The translations under genes were made by a program, and so were the position numbers. Shown one piece after another: positions 24,001-32,886 of a stretch of DNA of 64,000 bases. The notes under the pieces are model-generated. The model searched no databases, was not told where the DNA came from, and saw nothing but the letters and a program-made list of their open reading frames with translations. Numbering within the stretch: position 1 is the stretch's first letter; every line of letters starts with the position of its first letter. Location: assembly GCF_014648995.1 (NCBI RefSeq), contig NZ_BMSE01000028.1:27070-91069 (forward strand), given 5' to 3'. This DNA comes from Streptomyces massasporeus. GTDB lineage: Bacteria > Actinomycetota > Actinomycetes > Streptomycetales > Streptomycetaceae.

Positions 24001-25325
24001 GCGTCCACCTTCTTGCTCTGGGCCACGGCGGCGGCGACGGCGGTCTTGGCGGCACCGCCACCGGCGCCGCTGAAGTCGTATGCGGTCTCGGCGTGCTCGG
24101 CCTGGTCGATGCCGGCGATCTCGTCGTCCTCGGGGACCCTCATGCCCATGGTCTTGTCGAGGATGAAGGCGAGGATCGCGGAGACGATCAGGGAGTAGGC
24201 CAGCACCGCGAAGACACCGGCGCACTGCTTCCAGAACTGGGTCAGGCCGCCGCCGTAGAAGAGGCCCTCGACGGTGGACTGGCCCTTGCCGCTGGCGAAG
24301 AGGCCGATCAGCAGGGAGCCGGCGACACCGCCGACCAGGTGGACGCCGACGACGTCGAGGGAGTCGTCGTAGCCGAACTTGTACTTCAGGCCGACGGCCA
24401 TGGCGCACAGCACACCGGCGATGGCGCCGACCGCGATCGCGCCGAGCGGGGTGACCGCACCGCCGGCCGGGGTGATGGCGACCAGGCCCGCGACGGCGCC
24501 GGAGGCGGCACCGAGCGTGGTGAACGCGCCGTGGCGGATCTTCTCGTAGATGAGCCAGGCCAGCATGGCGGCGGCGGTGGCGACCTGCGTGTTGACGAAC
24601 ATCAGCGCGCCGACGCCGTCGTCGTTGCCGAGCCAGGAGCCGGCGTTGAAGCCGAACCAGCCGAACCACAGCAGACCGGCGCCGAGCATCACCAGCGGCA
24701 GGCTGTGCGGGCGCATCGGGTCCTTCTTGAAGCCGACGCGCTTGCCGATGACGAGGATCACGCCGAGCGCCGCGGCACCCGCGTTGATGTGCACCGCCGT
24801 ACCGCCGGCGAAGTCGATGACGCCGAGCTCGAAGGCCCAGCCGCCGGCGCCCCAGACCCAGTGCGCGACCGGGAAGTAGACGACCGTGGCCCACAGGGCG
24901 ATGAACAGCGCCCAGGCGCTGAACTTCACGCGGTCCGCGAGGGCGCCGCTGATCAGGGCGGGCGTGATGATCGCGAACATCAGCTGGAAGACCAGGAACA
25001 CGAACACCGGGATGGTGTAGCCGGGCCACAGCTCCGTCAGGCCGATGTTGCCGAGGCCGACCCAGTCGGAGTTCCAGCCGATGAGGCTGCCGGAGTCGGT
25101 GCCGAACGCCATGGAGAAGCCGTACAGCACCCACAGGATGGTGACGATCCCGAGGCTGATGAAGCTCATCATCAGCATGTTCAGGGTGCTCTTGACGCGG
25201 ACCATGCCTCCGTAGAAGAAGGCCAGACCCGGGGTCATGAGCATCACCAGGGCGGAACAGATGAGCATGAACCCTGTGTTCGCGGCAGAGAGCTTGTCTG
25301 CGGCAAGGGTGATGGCTGGTGCCAT
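23997..25325 (-). CDS. amtB: Ammonium transporter AmtB
   Basis: Trimeric ammonium channel of the Amt/Rh family, 442 residues, about eleven membrane segments. Family features: GLAFFYGGMVRVKSTLNMLM near the N-terminus, DFAGGTAVHINAGAAALG (conserved pore His), LWFGWFGFNAGS and VVGVHLVGGVAGSLLIG. The C-terminal 60 residues are cytoplasmic and Ala-rich. GAGGAG lies 6 nt before ATG 25325. Expression is probably under GlnR (box at 25422-25459). Confidence 0.97.
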   Translation of the reverse strand: MAPAITLAADKLSAANTGFMLICSALVMLMTPGLAFFYGGMVRVKSTLNMLMMSFISLGIVTILWVLYGFSMAFGTDSGSLIGWNSDWVGLGNIGLTELWPGYTIPVFVFLVFQLMFAIITPALISGALADRVKFSAWALFIALWATVVYFPVAHWVWGAGGWAFELGVIDFAGGTAVHINAGAAALGVILVIGKRVGFKKDPMRPHSLPLVMLGAGLLWFGWFGFNAGSWLGNDDGVGALMFVNTQVATAAAMLAWLIYEKIRHGAFTTLGAASGAVAGLVAITPAGGAVTPLGAIAVGAIAGVLCAMAVGLKYKFGYDDSLDVVGVHLVGGVAGSLLIGLFASGKGQSTVEGLFYGGGLTQFWKQCAGVFAVLAYSLIVSAILAFILDKTMGMRVPEDDEIAGIDQAEHAETAYDFSGAGGGAAKTAVAAAVAQSKKVDA

Positions 25326-25662
25326 CGGCGTCTCCTCGTCATGTGTACGGCCCCGTGCGGGCGAAGCCTCGAGCGGATTGAGGGGCGGGCCGGTTATGCG
25401 CCACGAGATTGGCGCAGCGCGGTTTCGGTCGAAGCCCCTCGTTGTTTCGCGACCGTGACGAAGGCGCCTTCTGTGTTACGCGTCGATGAACTGCCGGATT
25501 GCGGCCGACCCGATCGTTATCGTGGCGCAACCTTCGGCTTTCGGACAGCCGGGGGAACACAGACCGGCCGCGGTCGGCCTTCCGATGACCTGGCATGGGG
25601 GAGCCGAGTCGGGCAGTTCGGGAGGGCCGGCCGCGGCCGGGGTTCTGGGGTGGTGCGGCTTG
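25326..25662. other. amtB promoter region and nsdA 3' flank
   Basis: 337 nt without a gene. It holds the GlnR-like box and amtB promoter in its middle; 25500-25662 nearest nsdA shows no hairpin terminator or RNA gene that I can support. Confidence 0.5.
25422..25459 (-). promoter_or_regulatory. GlnR-box candidate upstream of amtB
   Basis: On the minus strand: GTCAC, 6 nt, GAAAC, 6 nt, a weak GGGCT, 6 nt, GAAAC. This matches the GlnR consensus of alternating GTnAC and GAAAC half-sites with 6-nt spacing. It lies about 97-134 nt before the amtB start. A further GTAAC occurs at 25475-25479. GlnR control of amtB-glnK-glnD is established in S. coelicolor. Confidence 0.7.
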
Positions 25663-27159
25663 TCAGACCGCTTCGGCGGTCTCGGGCAGTTCGGCGGAGA
25701 GCCGCTCGGTGAGATCGACGACCTCGCCCAGGTCGCCGAAGTCGCGTGCAGCGGTGTCGACCGTCTTGCGGATGCGGGTGTTCACCCGCTCGGAGCGGAC
25801 CTTCTTGGCGACCTGCATGGCCTCGGTGGCGAAGACCGTGCTCCGCTCGGGCTCGCGCTGGAGGAGGTGGACCGTGGCCATGCCGATCAGGTTCAGCGCG
25901 TACGAGCGCTGGTGCTCGTCGTCCTCGGCGAAGAGCTCGACCGCCCGGTTCATCAGGGGCTCGGCCAGCGAGGCGTAGGTGGGGCTGCGCCCGGCGACGT
26001 AGGCCAGGTCGCGGTAGGAGTGGGAGTTCTCGCCGTACAGCTCGGCCTCGGAGAAGAAGCGGATCCAGTCGGGGTCCGGCTCGTCCCACTCGTCGGCCTC
26101 GGAGAAGGTGTCCTCGGCCATCCGGACCGCGCGCTTGCACTTGCCGGGCTGCCCCATGTTCGCGTAGGCGCGGGCCTCCATCGCATACAGCATCGACTGG
26201 GTGCGCGGGCTCGCGCAGTCCCGGCTGCCGTACTGTGCGAGGTGGATCAGCTCCAGCGCGTCGTCGGGCCGGCCGAGGTGGATCATCTGGCGGCTCATGC
26301 TGGACAGCACGTAGGAGCCGAGGGGCCGGTCGCCCGCCTCCTTGGCGGCGTGCAGCGCGAGGACGAAGTACTTCTGCGCGGTCGGCTGGAGCCCGATGTC
26401 GTAGGACATCCAGCCCGCCAGCTCGGCGAGTTCGGCGGCGACCTTGAATAGGCGGCGGGTGGTGGACTCCGGCTGGGGCTCCTGGAGGAGGTCGGTCACC
26501 TCGTGCAGCTGCCCGACGACCGCCTTGCGGCGCAGGCCGCCGCCGCACTGGGCGTCCCACTGCCGGAACATCACCGTCGTGGACTCCAGGAGGTCCAGCT
26601 CCGGCTTGGAGAGGCGGCCACGGGCGCGCCCTGAGCCGCCCGCGGGCTCGGGCGCGGACCTCGGGGCCGCGGGCGAGGGGACGAGCCAGCGCTGCATGGG
26701 CTCGATGAGGGCCGGGCCCGCAGACAGCGCCAGCGAGCTCCCGAGGAAGCCGCGCCGCGCCAGCATCAGGTCGCTGCGCGAGAACTCGCTGAGCAGGGCC
26801 ACCGTCTGCGGGCCCGTCCAGGGCAGGTCGACGCCGGTCGCGGAGGGTGACTGGCGCGCCGTGCGCAGCCCCAGGTCCTCGACGGAGACGACGACGCCGA
26901 AGCGCTCCGAGAACAGCTCGGACAGGATCCTGGGGATCGGCTCGCGGGGGTTCTCGCCGTCGAGCCAGCGGCGCACGCGCGAGGTGTCCGTGGAGATGTG
27001 GTTGGCGCCCAACTGGCGTGCCCTGCGGTTGACCTGGCGGGCGAGCTCGCCCTTGGACCAGCCGCTGCGCACGAACCAGGAGGTGAGCAGCTCGTTCGGG
27101 CGCTTGTCAGCGTGCGTCGCGCCCGCAGCGTTCGTTCCGCTTCCGCCGTTGCCGCTCAC
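25663..27159 (-). CDS. nsdA: NsdA, negative regulator of differentiation and antibiotic production
   Basis: Matches NsdA of S. coelicolor, whose loss raises sporulation and antibiotic production. 498 residues from GTG 27159. The N-terminal 100 residues include a helix-turn-helix-like segment (GELARQVNRRARQLG ... DTSRVRRWLDGENPREP); the C-terminal 300 form TPR-like helical repeats (ALELIHLAQYG, YAMEARAYANMGQPGKCKRAVRMAEDTF split across helices). There is a small twin-Arg-like RRGFLGSSLALSAG stretch in the middle, also common in this family. No terminator is visible after it. Confidence 0.9.
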   Translation of the reverse strand: MSGNGGSGTNAAGATHADKRPNELLTSWFVRSGWSKGELARQVNRRARQLGANHISTDTSRVRRWLDGENPREPIPRILSELFSERFGVVVSVEDLGLRTARQSPSATGVDLPWTGPQTVALLSEFSRSDLMLARRGFLGSSLALSAGPALIEPMQRWLVPSPAAPRSAPEPAGGSGRARGRLSKPELDLLESTTVMFRQWDAQCGGGLRRKAVVGQLHEVTDLLQEPQPESTTRRLFKVAAELAELAGWMSYDIGLQPTAQKYFVLALHAAKEAGDRPLGSYVLSSMSRQMIHLGRPDDALELIHLAQYGSRDCASPRTQSMLYAMEARAYANMGQPGKCKRAVRMAEDTFSEADEWDEPDPDWIRFFSEAELYGENSHSYRDLAYVAGRSPTYASLAEPLMNRAVELFAEDDEHQRSYALNLIGMATVHLLQREPERSTVFATEAMQVAKKVRSERVNTRIRKTVDTAARDFGDLGEVVDLTERLSAELPETAEAV

Positions 27160-27604
27160 TGGAACGCCCCCATCCCTGAGACCACTTGTCGCCGAGTGCG
27201 CCAAGCCCTATCAGCATGCCGGTTCATACGGCCGTCCGTCCGGCCCTTGTCACCCTTCGAACGGAATGACGACTTGCCTCCGGCATACCCACGAGCGCAT
27301 GTGCCCCCAGGACTCGTGCACACAAAGTAATCCTACGATCACCCGTCCAGCCACGGCTCACACGGAAACGCCACCATTCGCCACCCCTTCGAATGAACTC
27401 ACGTACGCCTACGCGCGATTCACTTGACACAGCACGACCAGGAGCGGGTGCAGCGATGCATTCGGGGGCGCGCGTCGTCGGGCACGCCACCCTGGGCACA
27501 TCCGGGCGCTGAATGAACCGAGCACCGCCGGGAAGGCGGAAACGGAGAGTCACGCATCGCGTCCGCAGCGTAACCACCGCTGCGTCGGACCCGTTGGAGG
27601 GGGC
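27160..27604. other. Divergent promoter region between nsdA and the primase-like gene
   Basis: 445 nt with no gene. Relatively low in G+C around 27310-27430. A TTGACA (27424-27429) in plus orientation could be a -35 element but no matching -10 is evident. No hairpin or RNA gene recognised. Confidence 0.5.
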
Positions 27605-28270
27605 ATGGGCTTCACGATCGGCATCAGCCGGGGCATGCGCGACATCCGGACCGGATCACGCCGCCGCAGCCGCGCGTCGGACGGCACGGCGGTGGCCGAG
27701 TACACCGGACTGTGGGGCTGGGACGTGGTGCCGGGCGCCCGGGCCTCGGCGGGCGCCTGTTCCTGCGGCCATGACGACTGCCCGGCGCCGGGTGCGCACC
27801 CGCTGGACTTCGCGCCCGTGCTCGCGGCCGGGGCGACGCTGGACGACGTGACGCGGGCGTGGGGCGAGTTCCCCGGCGCCTCGGTGATGCTGCCGGTCGG
27901 CCGGGCGTTCGACGTCATCGAGGTGGCCGAGCCCGCCGGCCGCCGTGCGCTGGCCCGGCTGGAGCGCATGGGCCTGCCCGTCGGCCCGGTCGCGGCGACT
28001 CCGGACGGCCGCGCCCACTTCTTCGTCGCCCCCGGCGCCGCCGCCGACCTGCCCGGCCTGCTGTACCGCATGGGCTGGGACGACCCGGACTCCCTCGACC
28101 TGCGCGGCCTCGGCCCGGGCGCACACATCACGGCGCCGCCCTCCGACCGCGGCGGCCTCGGCCCGGTGCGCTGGCTCCGCTCCCCCGCCCTGGACTCGGC
28201 GTCCCGCCCGCCGGAGGCCCGTCTGGTGCTGGGCACGCTCGCGTACGTGGCCCACCGGTCGCGGGCCTAG
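27605..28270 (+). CDS. Small primase-polymerase (AEP)-like protein, probably degenerate
   Basis: 221 residues resembling the N-terminal bifunctional DNA primase/polymerase domain found in replication proteins of plasmids and actinophages, without any helicase part. The entry region WGWDVVPGARASAGACSCGHDDCPAPGAHPL has the usual Cys/His cluster. At the catalytic position, where active enzymes have DxD, this protein reads AFDVIEVAEP; the later conserved His (GRAHFFVAPG) is present. It may therefore bind nucleotides or DNA without polymerising. Widespread beside nsdA in Streptomyces as I recall; function unknown. ATG 27605 is preceded by GGAGGGGGC. Confidence 0.7.
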   Translation: MGFTIGISRGMRDIRTGSRRRSRASDGTAVAEYTGLWGWDVVPGARASAGACSCGHDDCPAPGAHPLDFAPVLAAGATLDDVTRAWGEFPGASVMLPVGRAFDVIEVAEPAGRRALARLERMGLPVGPVAATPDGRAHFFVAPGAAADLPGLLYRMGWDDPDSLDLRGLGPGAHITAPPSDRGGLGPVRWLRSPALDSASRPPEARLVLGTLAYVAHRSRA

Positions 28271-28288
28271 GAACGGCACAGACGCACA

Positions 28289-28337
28289 CGGCGAAGCGCC
28301 CGGCCCCGACCGAATCCCGGGGGCGGGCGCTTCGCCG
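28289..28337. terminator. Bidirectional terminator between the primase-like gene and ftsY
   Basis: 14-bp perfect stem (28289-28302 with 28324-28337), and the 21-nt loop continues the pairing with cccc/gggg. It sits between convergent genes. Confidence 0.85.
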
Positions 28338-28381
28338 CGCACGTACGACTTTCGAAGGTGATTCCTCGGTGAGTGCCGAGC

Positions 28382-29581
28382 TCACTCTCCGATAAGGGCG
28401 TCAACGAACGCCTCCGGCTCGAACGGCGCCAGGTCGTCCGCGCCCTCGCCGAGCCCGATGAGCTTGACCGGGACGCCCAGCTCGCGCTGGACCGCGACCA
28501 CGATGCCGCCCTTGGCCGTGCCGTCCAGCTTGGTCAGCACGATGCCGGTGATGTCGACGACCTCGGAGAAGACCCGGGCCTGCACCAGGCCGTTCTGGCC
28601 GGTGGTGGCGTCCAGGACGAGCAGCACCTCGTCGACGGGCGCGTGCTTCTCCACGACCCGCTTGACCTTGCCGAGCTCGTCCATGAGGCCGGTCTTGGTG
28701 TGCAGGCGGCCGGCGGTGTCGATGAGCACGACGTTCGCGCCCATCTCCTTGCCCTCCTTGACCGCGTCGAAGGCGACGGACGCCGGGTCGCCGGCCTCCG
28801 GCCCGCGCACGGTGTGGGCGCCGACGCGCTCGCCCCAGGTCTGGAGCTGGTCGGCGGCGGCGGCACGGAAGGTGTCGGCGGCGCCGAGGACGACGCTCTG
28901 GCCGTCGGCCACCAGGACGCGGGCGAGCTTGCCGGTGGTGGTGGTCTTGCCGGTGCCGTTGACGCCGACGACCATCACGATGCCCGGCTTGCGGTCCTCC
29001 GGCTCGGTCTTGACCGCGCGGTCCATGTCGCGGCCGACCAGCGTGATCAGTTCCTCGCGCAGCAGGGTGCGCAGTTCCTCGGGGGTGCGGGTGCCGAGCA
29101 CCTTCACGCGCTCGCGCAGCCGCTCGACCAGTTCCTGGGTGGGCTGCACGCCGACATCGGCAGTGAGCAGCGTGTCCTCGATCTCCTCCCAGGTGTCCTC
29201 GTCGAGGTGCTCGCGCGACAGCAGGGTGAGCAGGCCCTTGCCGAGGGCGTTCTGCGAGCGGGAGAGCCGGGTCCGCAGCCGGACCAGGCGGCCTGCGGTG
29301 GGTTCCGGGATCTCGATCTCGGGAGCTTCGGCGGGCGGCTCCTCGACTACGACCGGAGCCGAGCCGTCCGGGAGATCCACCTCCTCTATCGTGCGCCGCG
29401 GTTCCTCCCGCGGCGTCTCGGCCTCGTCGCCGACGTGCGGCTCGGCCGGTGGGGCGGTGATGTCGGGCGCTGCGGGCGGGGGCGGGGGCAGCTGCTTCTT
29501 GCGCCGGCTGCCGACGATGAGCCCGCCGAGCGCGCCGAGCACGACCACGGCGATGACTACAGCAAGGATGACGATGTCCAT
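28382..29581 (-). CDS. ftsY: SRP receptor FtsY
   Basis: Membrane-associated GTPase that receives Ffh-ribosome complexes. 399 residues from ATG 29581. Residues 2-24 are a membrane anchor (DIVILAVVIAVVVLGALGGL), followed by a Pro/Glu-rich linker (residues 35-110) and the NG domain: GVNGTGKTTTTGKLARVL (G1), IDTAGRLHTKTGLMDELGK (G3), LTKLDGTAKGG (G4). The frame is open 27 codons further upstream, but the membrane-anchor Met is the sensible start. Confidence 0.96.
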   Translation of the reverse strand: MDIVILAVVIAVVVLGALGGLIVGSRRKKQLPPPPPAAPDITAPPAEPHVGDEAETPREEPRRTIEEVDLPDGSAPVVVEEPPAEAPEIEIPEPTAGRLVRLRTRLSRSQNALGKGLLTLLSREHLDEDTWEEIEDTLLTADVGVQPTQELVERLRERVKVLGTRTPEELRTLLREELITLVGRDMDRAVKTEPEDRKPGIVMVVGVNGTGKTTTTGKLARVLVADGQSVVLGAADTFRAAAADQLQTWGERVGAHTVRGPEAGDPASVAFDAVKEGKEMGANVVLIDTAGRLHTKTGLMDELGKVKRVVEKHAPVDEVLLVLDATTGQNGLVQARVFSEVVDITGIVLTKLDGTAKGGIVVAVQRELGVPVKLIGLGEGADDLAPFEPEAFVDALIGE

Positions 29582-29731
29582 AACGCGTCCAGTATCAGTC
29601 ATGGGGCCCCGGGTCACCCTGCTCGCACCGCACCGGAGGGCCGGGCGCCGCCGGATCTCCACACCCCTGGATGTCTGACGCCTCGTCAGCTAACGTCCCC
29701 CGGACACCCGCCGGTGGAGGGAGACGCCCCC

Positions 29732-30703
29732 ATGCCCGTCACGGTCCTACGCTTCAACCTCGTCGCTCCCGGGGCGACCCCCGCCGAGCTCGGCGCCCGG
29801 TACCGGGCGGCCCTGGAGATGGCGGCGTACGCCGACGACCGGGGCGTGAGCACCGTGCAGACGGAGGAGCACCACGGGGCCGGGAACAACTGGCTGCCGG
29901 CCCCGTTCGCGTTCGCCGGGGCCGTCTTCGGCGCCACCCGGCGTGTCGCGGTCACCGTCTCGGCGATCATCGGCCCGCTGCACGACCCGCTGCGGCTGGC
30001 CGAGGAGATCGCCGTGCTGGACCTGCTGAGCAACGGCCGACTGGTGACGGTCGCCGGGATCGGGTACCGGCCGGAGGAGTACGACCTCTTCGGCGTGGAC
30101 TTCGCCCGGCGCGGCAGGCTCCAGGACGAGCTGCTGGAGACCCTGCTGAAGGCGTGGACCGGCGAGCCCTTCTCCTACCGCGGCCGCACCGTCCGCATCA
30201 CCCCGCGCCCCTTCACCGACCCGCATCCCTTGCTCCTGGTGGGCGGTTCCTCCAGGGCCGCCGCCCGCCGCGCCGCCCGCCTCGGCCTGCCCTTCTTTCC
30301 CAGCGCGCACCTGCCGGAGCTGGAGGCGTATTACAAGGAGCTGCTGGTCGAGTACGGCACCGAGGGCTGGGTGATGATGCCCGCCGCCGAGACGCCGCTG
30401 CTGCACGTGGCCGAGGACCCGGACCGGGCCTGGGCGCGGTACGGGCAGCATTTCCTGCACGAGGCGCGGACGTACGCCTCCTGGCAGTCGGGCGGGGTGC
30501 GCTCGGCGGTGAAGTCGGCCGCGACGACGGTCGAGGACCTGCGCGCGGAGGGCGTGTACCGGATCCTCCCCCCGGACGCGTGCGTGACGCTGGGACTGGA
30601 CTCCTATGTCCTGCACCCGCTGGCGGGCGGGATGCCGGTGGAGGAGGGGTGGCGGAGTCTGCAGCTGTTCTGCGAGCAGGTGCTGCCGCGGCTCGGGAGC
30701 TGA
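29732..30703 (+). CDS. LLM-class flavin/F420-dependent oxidoreductase
   Basis: 323-residue (beta/alpha)8 luciferase-like monooxygenase family protein. Visible features: early GVSTVQTEEHHG, ISAIIGPLHDPLRLAEEIAVLDLLSNGR-type segment (split: VSAIIGPLHDPLRLAEE, VLDLLSNGRL), and IGYRPEEYDLFGVDF, typical of LLM proteins using FMN or F420. The presence of cofC/fbiD at 61.7 kb shows this organism makes F420. Substrate unknown. ATG 29732 with GGAGGGAG upstream; a long frame opening at 28373 is a shadow of ftsY. Confidence 0.88.
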   Translation: MPVTVLRFNLVAPGATPAELGARYRAALEMAAYADDRGVSTVQTEEHHGAGNNWLPAPFAFAGAVFGATRRVAVTVSAIIGPLHDPLRLAEEIAVLDLLSNGRLVTVAGIGYRPEEYDLFGVDFARRGRLQDELLETLLKAWTGEPFSYRGRTVRITPRPFTDPHPLLLVGGSSRAAARRAARLGLPFFPSAHLPELEAYYKELLVEYGTEGWVMMPAAETPLLHVAEDPDRAWARYGQHFLHEARTYASWQSGGVRSAVKSAATTVEDLRAEGVYRILPPDACVTLGLDSYVLHPLAGGMPVEEGWRSLQLFCEQVLPRLGS

Positions 30704-30756
30704 CGAACCCCGATATCCGGTGGTCCGCCGCGGCACCGTGGTGATCCACTGGCGCG

Positions 30757-31134
30757 ATGAGCCTCTCGGTCGACGTGTTCGTGCGTGAGCCGGGCGGACA
30801 GCGGCGGATCCTCGACGTCCCGGAAGGACGCGACGACTCGGCCGGGTTCGAGTCCTGGCGCCGGACGGTGTGGGGATCGGAGCCGGTGCGCGCGCTGGGC
30901 GCCCGGTTCCTGCCGGTGCTGGCCGACGACGACGTGGCGATCGAGGCCGAGGAGGTCGCGGACTTCCTGCGCGAGGTGGCGCTGCTGCGCGAGCACCTCG
31001 ACGCGATCGCCGAGAACACGTGGCGACCGCGCGGACTCGCCGAGCACCGGGCGGGGCTGGTGCGGCGGCTGCGGAACCTGGAGGTGGCCGCCCTGCACGC
31101 CCGGGTGATCGAGGGCGGGGTGCTGATCTGGTGA
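30757..31134 (+). CDS. Conserved protein of unknown function
   Basis: 125 residues, starting MSLSVDVFVREPGGQRRILD. Mostly helical and charged in its C-terminal half (VADFLREVALLREHLDAIAE); no signal peptide, membrane segment or known motif. It resembles small Streptomyces proteins annotated only as hypothetical, some near immunity-like proteins of contact systems, but I cannot place it. Gap of 53 nt after the LLM gene; may be co-transcribed. Confidence 0.7.
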   Translation: MSLSVDVFVREPGGQRRILDVPEGRDDSAGFESWRRTVWGSEPVRALGARFLPVLADDDVAIEAEEVADFLREVALLREHLDAIAENTWRPRGLAEHRAGLVRRLRNLEVAALHARVIEGGVLIW

Positions 31135-31143
31135 GACGACAGA

Positions 31144-31184
31144 CCGCCGCCCCGGCTCGGGCAGTGGCCGAACCGGGGCGGCGG
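31144..31184. terminator. Bidirectional terminator before glcP
   Basis: 12-bp perfect stem ccgccgccccgg (31144-31155) with ccggggcggcgg (31173-31184) and further pairing inside the 17-nt loop, between convergent genes. Confidence 0.85.
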
Positions 31185-31245
31185 CGGGTTACGGGGAGAG
31201 GGGCAGCGGGGACTTTGGCCCTTCTCCCCGAGTCTCGGGACGGGT

Positions 31246-32664
31246 CTAGCCCATCTCCTCCAGGGCCTTGCCCTTCGTCTCCTTGACGAACTTCAGGACG
31301 AACGGGATCGAGAGCGCGGCGAACGCGGTGTAGATCACGTACGTCACGGAGAGGTTCCAGTCGGCCAGCGACGGGAAGCTCGCGGTGATGGCCCAGTTGG
31401 CGATCCACTGCGCGGCGGCGGCCACGCCCAGCGCGGCGGCACGGATCCGGTTCGGGAACATCTCGCCGAGCATGACCCAGACGACCACACCCCAGGACAG
31501 GGCGAAGAAGAGGACGAAGACGTGCGCGGCGATCAGGGCGATCCAGCCCTGCGCGGCCGGCAGCTTGCCGTCGACGAGGTGGTACGAGAACGCCCAGGCC
31601 TCCAGCGCCAGGCCGACGACCATGCCGACCGAGCCGATGATCGCGAGCGGCCTGCGTCCGATGCGGTCGACGAAGATCATCGCGATGACGGTGCCGACGA
31701 TGTTGATGATCGACGTGGTGAAGGAGTAGAAGAACGAGTCCGCGGGGTCGACACCGACCGACTGCCACAGCGTCGAGGAGTAGTAGAACGCGACGTTGAT
31801 GCCGACGAACTGCTGGAAGACCGACAGGCCGATGCCGACCCAGACGATCGGCTTGAAGAAGAAGCTGCCGCCGAGCAGGTCCTTGAAGCTGGACTTGTGC
31901 TCGCTCTTCATGGCGCCCTCGATCTCGGCGACACGGGCGTCCAGGTCGACGTCCTTGCCCTCGACCTCGGCGAGGATCTCCCGGGCGCGCTCGTGCTTGC
32001 CGACGGAGATGAGGAAGCGCGGGGACTCGGGGATGGCGAAGGAGAGCAGCCCGTAGAGGATGGCCGGGATGACCATGACGCCGAGCATGACCTGCCAGGC
32101 CTCCAGGCCCATCAGCTTGCCGCGCTGGTCACCGTCGGCGGCGTTCAGCAGGCCCCAGTTGACCAGCTGCGACACGGCGATGCCGATGACGATCGCGGCC
32201 TGCTGGAAGGAGCCGAGCCGGCCGCGGTAGGCGGGCGGGGCGACCTCGGCGATGTAGGCCGGGCCGATCACGGAGGCCATGCCGATGGCGAAGCCGCCGA
32301 CGACGCGCCAGAAGGCGAGGTCCCACAGGGCGAAGGGCAGCGCGGAGCCGACGGCGCTGACCGTGAAGAGGACCGCGGCGATCTGCATGCACCGGATACG
32401 GCCGATGCGGTCGGCTATGCGGCCGGCGGTGGCGGCGCCGACGGCGCAGCCGATGAGGGCGATGGCGATGACCTGGGCCAGGGCTGCGGAGCCGACGTCG
32501 TAGCGGCCGCGGATGGCTTCGACGGCACCGTTGATCACGGAGCTGTCGTAGCCGAAGAGGAAACCGCCCATCGCGGCCGCCGCCGCGATGAAGATGACGT
32601 GCCCGAGATGATCGGGGTGAGCCGTCCTGGCTCCTGACTTGGGTGCCTGCGCTGTGCTGGTCAC
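31246..32664 (-). CDS. glcP: Major facilitator sugar permease, glucose transporter GlcP
   Basis: 472-residue, 12-segment MFS sugar porter matching GlcP, the main glucose uptake system of S. coelicolor (proton symport). Sugar-porter signatures: GRIADRIGRIRCMQ, IPESPRFLISVGKHERA, QQFVGINVAFYYSSTLW, FVDRIGRRPLAIIGSVG and VKETKGKALEEM near the C-terminus. GTG 32664 has GAGGAG 6 nt upstream; the frame extends eight codons further without a site. Confidence 0.93.
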   Translation of the reverse strand: MTSTAQAPKSGARTAHPDHLGHVIFIAAAAAMGGFLFGYDSSVINGAVEAIRGRYDVGSAALAQVIAIALIGCAVGAATAGRIADRIGRIRCMQIAAVLFTVSAVGSALPFALWDLAFWRVVGGFAIGMASVIGPAYIAEVAPPAYRGRLGSFQQAAIVIGIAVSQLVNWGLLNAADGDQRGKLMGLEAWQVMLGVMVIPAILYGLLSFAIPESPRFLISVGKHERAREILAEVEGKDVDLDARVAEIEGAMKSEHKSSFKDLLGGSFFFKPIVWVGIGLSVFQQFVGINVAFYYSSTLWQSVGVDPADSFFYSFTTSIINIVGTVIAMIFVDRIGRRPLAIIGSVGMVVGLALEAWAFSYHLVDGKLPAAQGWIALIAAHVFVLFFALSWGVVVWVMLGEMFPNRIRAAALGVAAAAQWIANWAITASFPSLADWNLSVTYVIYTAFAALSIPFVLKFVKETKGKALEEMG

Positions 32665-32720
32665 GTGTACTCCTCGGGCCACCGGCAACGCTGCCGGAGG
32701 GAATCAGCCCTTCGAGGTCC

Positions 32721-32784
32721 ACCTCAAGGTACCTGAAGGTAAAAGGAACGTTGCCGAGACTATGCCTTCAAGTTTCGAAGTCAA
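32721..32784 (-). promoter_or_regulatory. glcP promoter and possible operators
   Basis: On the minus strand TTGACT (32779-32784), 16 nt, TAGTCT (32757-32762) looks like a -35/-10 pair. Just downstream lies a tandem 10-bp repeat, acctcaaggt then acctgaaggt (32721-32740), each nearly palindromic, 57 nt before the GTG. Another palindrome, ttcaagtgttgaa, lies upstream at 32831-32843. This layout fits substrate-responsive repression of glcP, but the regulator is unknown. Confidence 0.5.
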
Positions 32785-32886
32785 TAGGGCAATCGCTTTG
32801 GATCTGAGGCAGGAGCGTGGCGGCTGTGTGTTCAAGTGTTGAAGTAGTGAAGAGCCGCAGGTGAGACCGGTGTAGAGCACACCTAT

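Noticed and set aside
23662..25134. A 490-codon frame ending in glnK
   Set aside because: Only the last 112 codons are PII; the rest is a shadow of amtB.
25600..25700. A 13-nt copy of the nsdA 3' end (gaactgcccga region) downstream of the gene
   Set aside because: Similar to the 3'-end duplications elsewhere but too short to separate from chance in GC-rich DNA.
28373..29731. An N-terminal extension of the LLM-class oxidoreductase frame
   Set aside because: It is opposite ftsY and has no homology-like features; ATG 29732 has a ribosome-binding site.
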